A stretch of DNA of 64,000 nt. It comes from a virus. The stretch is taken from IMG/VR virus record IMGVR_UViG_3300027608_000014, positions 1 to 64,000 of that record; one strand, 5' to 3'. A program made the position numbers and the translations under genes. Below, piece by piece: positions 7,708-15,756 of the stretch. Positions within the stretch are counted from its first letter, which is position 1. The number at the start of each line of letters is the position of its first letter. Below the pieces are notes generated by a model. The model had not been told where the DNA came from. It was given only the letters and a program-made list of their open reading frames with translations, and did not search any database.

Positions 7708-8172
7708 GTGAAATCAAAGAGACCAAAGTTCAAAAGGCCACAGGAACCACCTGTGGCCTTTTTTCGCGTCCATCCACAGTGCAAGACATTGTACTTCGAG
7801 GTGCTGGTCTTTCGTACATGGCTAGAATTCCATAAGCACTGCGTAATCAAAACCTTTGAAGAGAGAGGCGTCATTGATAGAGAGGCATCATCGGGTCAGT
7901 GCTTCAATGGGCCGATCTACGATTCCAAAGGACTCGTCACGCCTTGTCTTGGACAGATTGTCTTCTATCTGAGCAAGGCCACTCCAGACATCGTCTCACA
8001 CGAAATGAATCATGGAGCTATCTACTGGGCTCAGAGGGCCGGTATCAATATCACAAACGATTCAAGGGAGACGCTCATCAATGGAGAGACTCAGGAGGAG
8101 ACCTTTGTGCGGGCTCAGCAGGAAATGGTAAAACAGTTTTTCAAGAAGATGGAGAAGCTCGCCCTTCTGTAA
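7708..8172 (+). CDS. HExxH zinc-metallopeptidase-like protein
   Basis: Up to 154 residues from a GTG start. The motif SHEMNHGAI at 97-105 contains H98-E99-x-x-H102, the zinc-binding and catalytic signature of zincins; the following helix (YWAQRAG) and a later Glu-rich helix (NGETQEETFVRAQQEM) are consistent, and one of those Glu could be the third ligand. Four Cys precede the motif (C25, C45, C65, C80). The start is uncertain: codons 9-19 lie inside a perfect intrinsic-terminator hairpin (7732-7764), so translation may start later, for instance at GTG 7753. Substrate unknown; resemblance to a true protease is by motif only. Confidence 0.7.
   Translation: MKSKRPKFKRPQEPPVAFFRVHPQCKTLYFEVLVFRTWLEFHKHCVIKTFEERGVIDREASSGQCFNGPIYDSKGLVTPCLGQIVFYLSKATPDIVSHEMNHGAIYWAQRAGINITNDSRETLINGETQEETFVRAQQEMVKQFFKKMEKLALL
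7732..7764 (+). terminator. Intrinsic terminator overlapping the 5' end of the HExxH ORF
   Basis: Arms AAAAGGCCACAGG (7732-7744) and CCTGTGGCCTTTT (7750-7762) pair perfectly over 13 bases with loop AACCA, followed by more T. It would terminate the 5.2-7.7 kb unit. The core GGCCACA stem is shared with the terminator at 25652. Confidence 0.85.
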
Positions 8173-8177
8173 GATAG

Positions 8178-8205
8178 TTGATATCTAAGCCGTTACAGCT
8201 ATAAT
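8178..8205 (+). promoter_or_regulatory. Strong sigma-70-like promoter for the beta'-like gene
   Basis: TTGATA (8178-8183), 16-base spacer, perfect TATAAT (8200-8205). The expected start is near 8212, giving a leader of about 3 bases before the ATG at 8215. It is the best promoter match in the window. Confidence 0.7.
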
Positions 8206-8214
8206 CAGGACAAC

Positions 8215-10101
8215 ATGCCAGACCCAGCCCCTCAAACGACCACGATCGGTAGGTTGATGTTTAATTCTATCGTTCCAGAGGTGCATCGTCAGGGACTTGA
8301 TCCGAACAAGCCAATCGAGACAAAGGCTGTTAAACAAGTATTGCAAAGTGTTGCGGACGGCGACCCCGACCGCTATAAGAACATCTCTCACGCCATTCTC
8401 AATCTTGGCTCTAGGGCTGCTCTCCAGACTGAGAGCTCGCTGACCCTGAACGACCTGAGAAGTCCCATCGACAAGACCAAGCTGATGACAGAGGTAGATG
8501 CCCAGGAGAGAAGCATCTTCAGCAATCCCAATCTAAGTGAGACCGCAAAGAAGAATGAGCTGGTCAAGCTCTATGGCAAACTGTCCTCAGAGATGCCAGA
8601 GGCAATTTTCAAGGCGTCGTATGCCCAGGGCAACAGACTCTCAAACATGGTTGCCTCTGGAGCTCGTGGCAACAAGTCACAGCTCTCTAGCAACATCGGA
8701 TCTGACTGGCTAGTTCTGGATCAGAACGACAACCCCATTCCGATTCCCATCAAGCATAACTACGCAGAGGGACTGGAGAGCGCCGAGTACTTCGGCAGTG
8801 CATATGGAACAAGGAGCGGACTTGTATCGGTTAAGTTGGCTACAGCAGACAGCGGATTTGCTAGCAAGCAGTTAGCTATCGCAGCTTCAGATCTTATTGT
8901 CACCAAGCTTGACTGTGGTACAGATCGAGGCATCCCTGTAGAGGTGGGTGATGGTGAGAACATTGGAACGCTCCTGGCCAGAACGACAGGAGGATACGCT
9001 GCAGGGACCATCCTGACGGCCCGAACGCTCAAGGCCATAAAGGACGACGGAGTCAAAAACATGCTAGTCAGGTCGCCCATCACCTGTCAGGCAGAGAGCG
9101 GACTATGCGCCAAATGCTCTGGCGTTCGAGAACGAGGCACTCTTCCACCGCTATTGGACAATGTTGGACTTGCGGCATCTAGTGCGATTGGCGAGCCGTT
9201 AAGTCAAGGCGCTCTATCAGCAAAGCACAAGGCGGGAGTTGCCGGAGCCCAGACGAGGAGAGTCGGTGGATTCAAGGCTATCAACGCTCTGCTTCAGTCT
9301 CCTGAGATTTATCCAGACGGAGCGCCGGTAGCGACTCAAGATGGAGTGGTCACCAAGATTGAAGCAGCACCACAAGGCGGTCATCATGTGTACGTTGGAG
9401 ACATTAAGCACTACGCTCCACTGCAGCAGAATTTGATCATCAAGTCAGGCAGCAGACTAGAGGCTGGAGATCCTCTGACAAATGGCGTCGTCAGTCCTGC
9501 GGATGTAGTGAAGTACAAAGGAATCGGAGAGGGACGGATGCACCTACTCAAATCTCTACGGCAATCATTCATCGATAATGGCCTTCCAGATAATAGGCGT
9601 AACATTGAGGTTCTTGCTAGAGCAGCGGTAAATCACTCAACCGTGACCGACCCTGATCGAACAGACTATCTCCCTGATGAGGTCGTCCATCACTCTGCGC
9701 TGGAGAACACTTATCAGCCACACGATGACACTGTCTCTATGCATCCATCTAAGTCGTACGGCCAGTATCTTCAGAAGCCGTCTCTGTACTTTACAGTTGG
9801 AACTAGAGTGACTCCGAATGTTGCCAAGGTTATGGAGGACAATGGAGAAAATGAGATTCAAGTCTCCAAGAAGCCTGCAGGGTTCGACCCAAGCTACATT
9901 CGACTGATGGATCACGGATCCATGAAGACCGACCTTGGAGATCAACTCTCGAGCAGCTACGTCGCCAGCTCCCTGAAGGACACGGTACTTAGTGGAAAGG
10001 CAAAGGCCGATATTCACGGAACTTCACCAATGATGCCGCTGGCCTACGCCATCGAGTTTGGTCAGAAAAGCAAAGTTGACCCTAACCGTGTAGGCTACTG
10101 A
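8215..10101 (+). CDS. RNA polymerase beta' subunit, C-terminal-half homologue
   Basis: 628 residues aligned by eye with the C-terminal part of bacterial RpoC. Residues 10-22 (TIGRLMFNSIVPE) match the 'TVGR..L..IVP' segment. Residues about 136-166 contain the bridge helix with SGARGN. C234 (LDCGTDRGI) and C291/C298/C301 (ITCQAESGLCAKCSG) match the four zinc ligands. SSAIGEPLSQ...KH (323-338) matches the trigger loop: the catalytic-position His is kept at 338 while the neighbouring Arg is Ser. The Mg-binding NADFDGD half of beta' is absent, so it must be on another gene, as in phages with split multisubunit polymerases (phiKZ/AR9 type). The promoter directly upstream is very strong. Virion-packaged versus intracellular enzyme cannot be decided. 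Confidence 0.88.
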   Translation: MPDPAPQTTTIGRLMFNSIVPEVHRQGLDPNKPIETKAVKQVLQSVADGDPDRYKNISHAILNLGSRAALQTESSLTLNDLRSPIDKTKLMTEVDAQERSIFSNPNLSETAKKNELVKLYGKLSSEMPEAIFKASYAQGNRLSNMVASGARGNKSQLSSNIGSDWLVLDQNDNPIPIPIKHNYAEGLESAEYFGSAYGTRSGLVSVKLATADSGFASKQLAIAASDLIVTKLDCGTDRGIPVEVGDGENIGTLLARTTGGYAAGTILTARTLKAIKDDGVKNMLVRSPITCQAESGLCAKCSGVRERGTLPPLLDNVGLAASSAIGEPLSQGALSAKHKAGVAGAQTRRVGGFKAINALLQSPEIYPDGAPVATQDGVVTKIEAAPQGGHHVYVGDIKHYAPLQQNLIIKSGSRLEAGDPLTNGVVSPADVVKYKGIGEGRMHLLKSLRQSFIDNGLPDNRRNIEVLARAAVNHSTVTDPDRTDYLPDEVVHHSALENTYQPHDDTVSMHPSKSYGQYLQKPSLYFTVGTRVTPNVAKVMEDNGENEIQVSKKPAGFDPSYIRLMDHGSMKTDLGDQLSSSYVASSLKDTVLSGKAKADIHGTSPMMPLAYAIEFGQKSKVDPNRVGY

Positions 10102-10104
10102 TGA

Positions 10105-10309
10105 AATGCACGCAGATTATTTTCTAATAATCAAATTTTAACTATTGTTGATCGATACAAAAGTGGAGAGTCTCTGGATTCCATTGCAAGGTCCCTTGGC
10201 ACATCAAGAGGGACGATCCTAGAGAGGTCAAAATCAAAAGTGTTAATTCTGGACGTTTTCTTTATTCAACCATACAATTCAGTTACTTATGCCAAATACG
10301 CAAATTGAG
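10105..10309 (+). pseudogene. Helix-turn-helix remnant without start codon
   Basis: After the beta'-like gene's TGA-TGA the same frame is open to 10309 and encodes NARRLFSNNQILTIVDRYKS followed by GESLDSIARSLGTSRGTILE. This resembles the helix-turn-helix tail of HNH homing endonucleases or resolvases (K-L-T-x-x-Q-V...Y-x-x-G-x-S...I-A...G-V-S...T-I). There is no ATG, GTG or TTG in a useful place, and the frame runs into the next gene, so it looks like the 3' remnant of a lost mobile endonuclease. Apart from this remnant and a -10-like box the 187-base gap holds nothing I recognise. Confidence 0.45.
10273..10278 (+). promoter_or_regulatory. Candidate -10 box TACAAT before 10289
   Basis: TACAAT ends 10 bases before the ATG at 10289. 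No convincing -35 box is visible. Same geometry as the sites at 8200 and 25729. Confidence 0.3.
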
Positions 10310-12982
10310 CGCAGCCTTTCGGATCTAGCCATTACTAGTCTGGGAGATAAACTGCCAGGGTTGATGGAATACTTACTAGGCTTCGAGCTTGTATCAACAG
10401 GGGGTGCTGGTGAGAGTAGCGGAGCCCGTGCAGCAGGCATCCTCGGCTTTGACATTGGAGGAGAGCAGATTCTGCAGCCCGTACTGTTCCTTAATGGTCA
10501 GATCAAGGGCAATGACTGTCTGTACCTCAAAAGCTCCGATACGTTCATTTCCGCCTCTCCGGAGTGGGTTGAGTATCTAACGTCCAGGTCGACAGGCAAT
10601 CCAGGAGAGCCAAGACCAGGCGGAAGGAATCTTCCAGGTGTTCCATCGGAGTCTCTTAGGATCTTCAATCAGCCTCCCCAGATCAGCAACTCCAAGTATG
10701 CGTCTTACGGTGATGAGCTAGACAGTATCTTTGAGGAGTTCATGAATCCGCAGAGAGCAATGAGCCCAGCCTCTCCGACCTTCAATGTTCCAAATGTACT
10801 GCGCTCGATGGGCAAGGAGGCGTGCGTACACTTCATGCAGCACCTGCTCCAGGACTTCCCTGAGCTATTGGTTAAGCTGGCCGACTACTACCCAGGCGAC
10901 GAGCTAAAGATCGACTTCCCGCCAGAGCCAGTCGTCAAGACTGCTGCTGTCGTGCAGGTTCTTCCAGTGGAGTTCTCAACCCTCAAGAAAGCAGACATTG
11001 TTGATCTGGTTGGAGCCTATAAGAATCCCATGGTTGGAGTTCAGTCATATCAAAACTCTATACAACCACAGCCTGGTGGTTATGGAATGGTCCAGGGCGA
11101 TACAGCTTCTCCGAAACAGATAGGGAATCCCGAACACATCAGAACGGGGGTAACGCCAGGATTTCATGAAAAGGGAGGCGGAGAACGATTCAAAGATTAT
11201 AGTGCTACTGAGCAAGCAGTGATTACTGGAATAAAGGACTACAAAAGAGGTCTAACTGATCCAGCAGGGTTGAATGTAGACGCCTATCTGAAAAGTACGA
11301 ATAGGCCATCTCTACAAAATCCAGGAGAGATCAACACTTTTATCAAGAATATATTTCCTAAGATTACACAGGCTGGTCCATCACCATCCCTGCCCAAGAT
11401 TGCCACTCTAGTAGAGTTCTCAACCCTCAAGAACGTACAGGATCATCCAGAGCTATTCAGTCTCGAGCAGAAGCAGGCTGCCTTCCGTGGCGAACTGATC
11501 GTGATCGACAAGCGTGCCAAGGAAGAGAAGTCAGAGACGTTCTCCGACGATTATACTGAGAGATTCTCTGCTCCAACAGAGAGCGGATTCTACAAGATGA
11601 TCAACGCCTATGGAGAGCTTGAAGACGTCTTCATCGGATACAACAGCTTCCTGCTAGACAAGCCAGGCAAGAGTGTCGACGGCTGCACGATCATCGATCC
11701 ATCTAGTGGAGCGTTCTATTTGCCGATCAAGTCAGAGGAGGTCCTCGTTCGTCCGAAGAAGTCACTGAGCGACGAAGAGTTTGAGAAGAGCTTCAATAAG
11801 CTCAGCGAGATCTCGTCAGCAACAATGAACAAATGTTATGTTGCTATCTCACCTAATCGTCAGGTCAGCGCTCCTTTTGAGGTTCGCTCGAAAGACAAGT
11901 CCCCCAACTATCTAGCTCTTCGAGTCGACACTCTGTATACGTTCGAGAGCCGCATGATTGAGCAGCGTAAGGGTCGTCCAGTGTATGGACCACCACGCAG
12001 CAGCAACCATGTTCGCGGAACAACAGTTCGAATCGTAGACGCAAACGTGGGTAAGGTTACTCAACTTGGTGATGTCATCTGTGTGCCAAGCAGTTGGAGG
12101 ATCATGGAAATCGACAACAATCAGGACTTCTATGCATCTTGCTGCACCAGCAGTGATGACGCAGAGACCGCTGACAAGAAGCACAATGAGAAGGAGAAGA
12201 GAGTCCTGAGCCTCAAGCCAGGAAATATTTCCGTTCTTACTCAGGCCATCCAGGACAAGAATATCAAAGCTGTCTCTGTGGATAAGAAGGCTGGTTACTA
12301 CACCATCCTGCTCGGCAAAGGAAAGATGGCACGTTGTACTCATCCATTTAACAAGCACGCCGCTCTAGTCACTCTAGTCGGACGATTCGGTTTGTCCGAG
12401 GAGGACGCCAACGGCCTGCTCAAAAGCGCTGACGACAACGGCGCCTCCAAGTGCTGGGTAAAGATGGCAGCCATCTATGACGGCATGCCGTTCCCTAGTT
12501 ACGACAACTCCGCCGGAATGGACGAGATGGGCTACCCTGAGCAGTACAGAGTTACTGAGCAAGTAAATATTCCATTCAATAACCCGCCCATTACAGACGG
12601 ATCAGATCCAGCAATCGCTAACTACGACAAGATCAAACAGAGTGACGTCGACTTCCTGACCAGAGCTGCCGACACTAACGCGAAGAACGTATTCGATCCA
12701 GCCATGATCGGACAGATTCTTAAGACGAGCAGAACTTCGGCCATGATCGACAAGTGGCTGCCTGATCTTGTCAAAGCCATGGACTCGAGCGCCCGATTCC
12801 TATTGATGTTCTACTGGGCAAATGCCAAGTTTGCTGATATGTATGGAAGTGATGAGCTTTCCTCCCTAGAAGACTTGCTCCAAGAGAACCTATCCCAGTT
12901 GGGCAAATTGGTTCTGTTCCTCAAGCAGAAAACTGTTGAGGGCTCATCTGATCAAACCAGTGCATTCGCAAGTCGCTATTAA
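10289..12982 (+). CDS. Large probable head/core protein, unknown family
   Basis: 897 residues, soluble-looking. The N-terminal ~130 residues form a Gly-rich alpha/beta domain (AAGILGFDIGGEQILQPVLF... CLYLKSSDTFISASPEW). Two segments share a motif: PVEFSTLKKADIV near 228 and LVEFSTLKNVQDH near 378. The C-terminus is a long helical bundle (DKWLPDLVKAMDSSARFLLMFYWANAKF... LSQLGKLVLFLKQK). Lys-x-Ala sites are frequent (KTAA, KKAD, KIAT, KKAG, KHAA, KSAD, KMAA), as in the scaffold and other head proteins. It heads the morphogenesis block. I could not match it to a portal or terminase. It may be a core or vertex protein; this is inferred from context only. Confidence 0.85.
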   Translation: MPNTQIERSLSDLAITSLGDKLPGLMEYLLGFELVSTGGAGESSGARAAGILGFDIGGEQILQPVLFLNGQIKGNDCLYLKSSDTFISASPEWVEYLTSRSTGNPGEPRPGGRNLPGVPSESLRIFNQPPQISNSKYASYGDELDSIFEEFMNPQRAMSPASPTFNVPNVLRSMGKEACVHFMQHLLQDFPELLVKLADYYPGDELKIDFPPEPVVKTAAVVQVLPVEFSTLKKADIVDLVGAYKNPMVGVQSYQNSIQPQPGGYGMVQGDTASPKQIGNPEHIRTGVTPGFHEKGGGERFKDYSATEQAVITGIKDYKRGLTDPAGLNVDAYLKSTNRPSLQNPGEINTFIKNIFPKITQAGPSPSLPKIATLVEFSTLKNVQDHPELFSLEQKQAAFRGELIVIDKRAKEEKSETFSDDYTERFSAPTESGFYKMINAYGELEDVFIGYNSFLLDKPGKSVDGCTIIDPSSGAFYLPIKSEEVLVRPKKSLSDEEFEKSFNKLSEISSATMNKCYVAISPNRQVSAPFEVRSKDKSPNYLALRVDTLYTFESRMIEQRKGRPVYGPPRSSNHVRGTTVRIVDANVGKVTQLGDVICVPSSWRIMEIDNNQDFYASCCTSSDDAETADKKHNEKEKRVLSLKPGNISVLTQAIQDKNIKAVSVDKKAGYYTILLGKGKMARCTHPFNKHAALVTLVGRFGLSEEDANGLLKSADDNGASKCWVKMAAIYDGMPFPSYDNSAGMDEMGYPEQYRVTEQVNIPFNNPPITDGSDPAIANYDKIKQSDVDFLTRAADTNAKNVFDPAMIGQILKTSRTSAMIDKWLPDLVKAMDSSARFLLMFYWANAKFADMYGSDELSSLEDLLQENLSQLGKLVLFLKQKTVEGSSDQTSAFASRY

Positions 12983-13000
12983 TTTTATCTAACCAATACT

Positions 13001-14632
13001 ATGTCTAATAAATTCACCCAAATCTACCTTGCCACCCTTAACAAGAAGGCTGAGGACGCAATAAGTAATCCTCCATTTGGCTATTATCCTGATACTCAAA
13101 TGAACGATTCGGTACCTGGATGGATGGGGCGAGGTGGAGATGCAGATGTTTTAACTCCAAAACCTCTGGGCCTTCAGGCTCCATTTGTTTCCCGCAGTCT
13201 CCTACCAAGTCTTTCGCCAGCCAGAGTGTATCTTTCCAGCAATCAAATTGACGACAATGGCATCAATGGCATTGCTTACATTAACGCTCCTGGAGGGATA
13301 GATAATACTAATGGTATAGGAGAACAGCCAGCTCTTCGTCCCGGATTCCCACAGACAGTAAGGTCCTCAGGAATACCTGGCGCTGAACTCTCTTTGGGAA
13401 ACATACCTCCAGACCCAACTCCTCAGCTTCGCGCTACGCCTCCAGGACTAAGGCCAGACCCATCCGCCCTAGGCAAGAAGGCTGAAGCCTTCCCAGAACC
13501 AGGTCGCTTTACTCTTGAGGGGTCTAGGCCAAGTCAGGGTGCTGCTCCAGAGATTCTTGGATCAAGACCAAGTAGCTTTACTCTTGAGCATACAGCAGCA
13601 AGGCCGACTACGGGTTTGGCCTTCACCTCTGGAGTTGATCTGCCAGCTCCTGCGCCAACTATCCTCGATTTGCTCATAAAAAATAGGCTCCTAGCTGGTG
13701 CTGGACTCGCTGCTGCTGGAGCCGCTGGCTACATGGGCTACAAAGCCTTGAGCAAAAAGAAGAAGAAGAAAGGTGACGACGACGATGACGACAAGACCGC
13801 ATCCTTCACTGAGGCCTACTACAATGGCCGTAAAGGTCCACAGTCGTACGCTGACACCTACATTGCTGCATTCCATAAGAGAGCTCAGGATGAGCCCCTT
13901 AGTGCTATTGAGCTGGATTATGGGAATATGGCGAGTAATACAGAGGCAAAGAAGAGGTTGCAGCAAACGCTCACCGACGTCGAAAGAATCCGTCGAGCTC
14001 CCGATCCCGAGCCACTGACTCGCAGACAGCGGGAGGAGGAGCTCGCAGAGGAGGATAGAGGAAACATCGCGTTGGGCGCGCCGCTTCGACCAAGTCCATA
14101 TCGGGCGCCTAAGTCCAGGAATCCAATCAATATTGCATCTGATACTGTTATGAATGGTGCCGCAGCACGCCAGTCCGCGCCAGCACAACCATCAATTCAG
14201 GACAAGGTTCTGTCAGCGGCTCGCTCAGCTGGCAACCAGATCAAGTCAACGGCCACCTCAGCAGGCAATGCGATCTCTGATGCCTATGGCCGGGCCAATG
14301 ACTCTATGGGCAGTAAGCTTGCTCCAGTAATTTATCCTAAAGTCTACGAGGAAGCCGCTGGAGTCGATCGAAACATCCCGATCCTTATGGAGAACAGTAG
14401 ATTCGCTAAGGCAATCGCTCCTTTCGATCCAAAGGCTCCACCTAAGCCAGGTCGTCAGCTCTCTGCCTTCAGTAGACTAGGAACTCCTGGATTCTCTAAG
14501 AACAAACTCAATCCTCCTCCTCAGCTTACTGGACTCGTCAACAGTGCGGCTCAGAATATGAATCCTAGTATCTCGGTTTCAACTCCCTCGGCGGCCCCGC
14601 GCTGGAACTTCACCCCCAGTGCCAATCCGTAA
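13001..14632 (+). CDS. Putative head-targeted internal protein with glycine-zipper segment
   Basis: 543 residues. The N-terminus MSNKFTQIYLATLNKKA matches that of the protein at 26860 and looks like a cleavable targeting peptide. Residues about 60-220 are Pro/Gly-rich linkers, including LRATPPGLRPD, a phrase shared with the genes at 14637 and 26860. Residues about 230-250 (AGAGLAAAGAAGYMGYKAL) form a small-residue-rich hydrophobic helix, followed by a KKKKKKGDDDDDDK charge patch and KTASF. A second targeting-like phrase (YADTYIAAFHKRAQ) follows. The C-terminal half is disordered and basic. It could be an ejected membrane-active core protein. No known family is recognised. Confidence 0.8.
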   Translation: MSNKFTQIYLATLNKKAEDAISNPPFGYYPDTQMNDSVPGWMGRGGDADVLTPKPLGLQAPFVSRSLLPSLSPARVYLSSNQIDDNGINGIAYINAPGGIDNTNGIGEQPALRPGFPQTVRSSGIPGAELSLGNIPPDPTPQLRATPPGLRPDPSALGKKAEAFPEPGRFTLEGSRPSQGAAPEILGSRPSSFTLEHTAARPTTGLAFTSGVDLPAPAPTILDLLIKNRLLAGAGLAAAGAAGYMGYKALSKKKKKKGDDDDDDKTASFTEAYYNGRKGPQSYADTYIAAFHKRAQDEPLSAIELDYGNMASNTEAKKRLQQTLTDVERIRRAPDPEPLTRRQREEELAEEDRGNIALGAPLRPSPYRAPKSRNPINIASDTVMNGAAARQSAPAQPSIQDKVLSAARSAGNQIKSTATSAGNAISDAYGRANDSMGSKLAPVIYPKVYEEAAGVDRNIPILMENSRFAKAIAPFDPKAPPKPGRQLSAFSRLGTPGFSKNKLNPPPQLTGLVNSAAQNMNPSISVSTPSAAPRWNFTPSANP

Positions 14633-14636
14633 CGGG

Positions 14637-15743
14637 ATGTCACACATCGACTACTTCAGCGCCTATCGCAGCGGCGTGCGAAAGGTCGCTACGATCGTGC
14701 CGACTGCAGTAGAGCTCTACATGCAGGGCTTTCTTAAGCAGGCGGAAGTGCCCCCTTTCAAGCGATCGGTGGTTACTTCAACTGTCACCCCCCGCACGCC
14801 CTGGGCAAGATCATTCAGCGATCTGAGTGCATATCCTGGTCGACCAGTTCCAGGGGAAAACCGGCAAGGGCAGACAATTACATATTATACGCCGCCCGCA
14901 AATTCGCGCCCAGGATTTAGGCGATTGGCAGCGCTGAAGGGTAACGAGACTAATGCTCAGATGGATGCTTACCTGAGAGCACTGGCTGAACAAAACGCAG
15001 GCGATAGGGGCTCCTATAGGACTGTTTTTACCCCGCCAAGAGTAACTGAAAACTCGAGAGTGCTTAGTCAGAGCGAAGGCGATGCTATTTTCGGTCCTGT
15101 CCGTCCTCCTATTCAAACTCGGGTGGGAGAAGTCACACAAGTTCCAGGTGGAACTGTTGGGGAAAAGCCTCTGCCCGCCGGTGTCGTGTTCGGTCCTGAC
15201 GTAAAGACTCCACATGGAGGCTATCGTAAAATTCTGAATTCAACTCAGCAGACAGACATAAAGCCTCCAGAACTTCGCGCTACGCCTCCAGAGCTAAGGC
15301 CAGACTCAGCCCCAGCTCTAGAAGAGCCTCCAGCGGCACTAGCTGTATCTCAACTTCCAGGAGAGCTTGCTCAGCCGACACTGGGTGGCAGGTCGCTTCT
15401 GTCACCGGAAACCAAACGAGAGTCGGGCGCTGAATTCAAGCGTGACAATCCCGAGCTTGCGAAGATCAGCCCCAGTAAGCCAGCCAGGCCAGTCGATATC
15501 TCGCCTGATATGAATACTCAGTTTAAAAGATTTCACGGAACTAAGTTCGATCCAACCAGTAGGGTTGATAGAGAAAAGCTGACGAAACTTCCGCCAATTT
15601 CAGCTAAACCAGAACCCATCTCATCAGCTAAGAACACACAGTTTAAAGACTATCACGGAACTAAGTTCGATCCAACCAGTAGGGTTGATAGAGAAAAGCT
15701 GACGAAACTTCCGCCAATTTCAACTTTCGACACAACGGCGTAG
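14637..15743 (+). CDS. Putative head-targeted internal protein with HGT-PTSRVD repeats
   Basis: 368 residues from the ATG at 14637, 4 bases after the previous stop (an in-frame Met at 14619 overlaps the upstream gene). The N-terminus has two targeting-like phrases, YFSAYRSGVRKVA and ELYMQGFLKQA. The middle is Pro-rich and includes LRATPPELRPD. The C-terminus carries two copies of a ~35-residue module (NTQFK-x-x-HGTKFDPTSRVDREKLTKLPPIS), encoded by a nearly identical 120-base tandem repeat. A third copy of the module lies in the protein at 26860. It belongs to the same mosaic family as its neighbours; function unknown, probably packaged with DNA. Confidence 0.78.
   Translation: MSHIDYFSAYRSGVRKVATIVPTAVELYMQGFLKQAEVPPFKRSVVTSTVTPRTPWARSFSDLSAYPGRPVPGENRQGQTITYYTPPANSRPGFRRLAALKGNETNAQMDAYLRALAEQNAGDRGSYRTVFTPPRVTENSRVLSQSEGDAIFGPVRPPIQTRVGEVTQVPGGTVGEKPLPAGVVFGPDVKTPHGGYRKILNSTQQTDIKPPELRATPPELRPDSAPALEEPPAALAVSQLPGELAQPTLGGRSLLSPETKRESGAEFKRDNPELAKISPSKPARPVDISPDMNTQFKRFHGTKFDPTSRVDREKLTKLPPISAKPEPISSAKNTQFKDYHGTKFDPTSRVDREKLTKLPPISTFDTTA
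15533..15722 (+). repeat. 120-base tandem duplication within gene 14637
   Basis: The stretch 15533-15602 (tcacggaactaagttcgatc... ) recurs identically at 15653-15722, a period of exactly 120 bases, so the frame is kept. A diverged third copy is at 28009-28112. Confidence 0.9.
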
Positions 15744-15756
15744 GGGCTTAATCGTC

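Noticed and set aside
10289-12982. Portal protein or terminase assignment for the 897-residue protein.
   Set aside because: No Walker A/B, nuclease or portal-type motif is visible; size alone is not enough.
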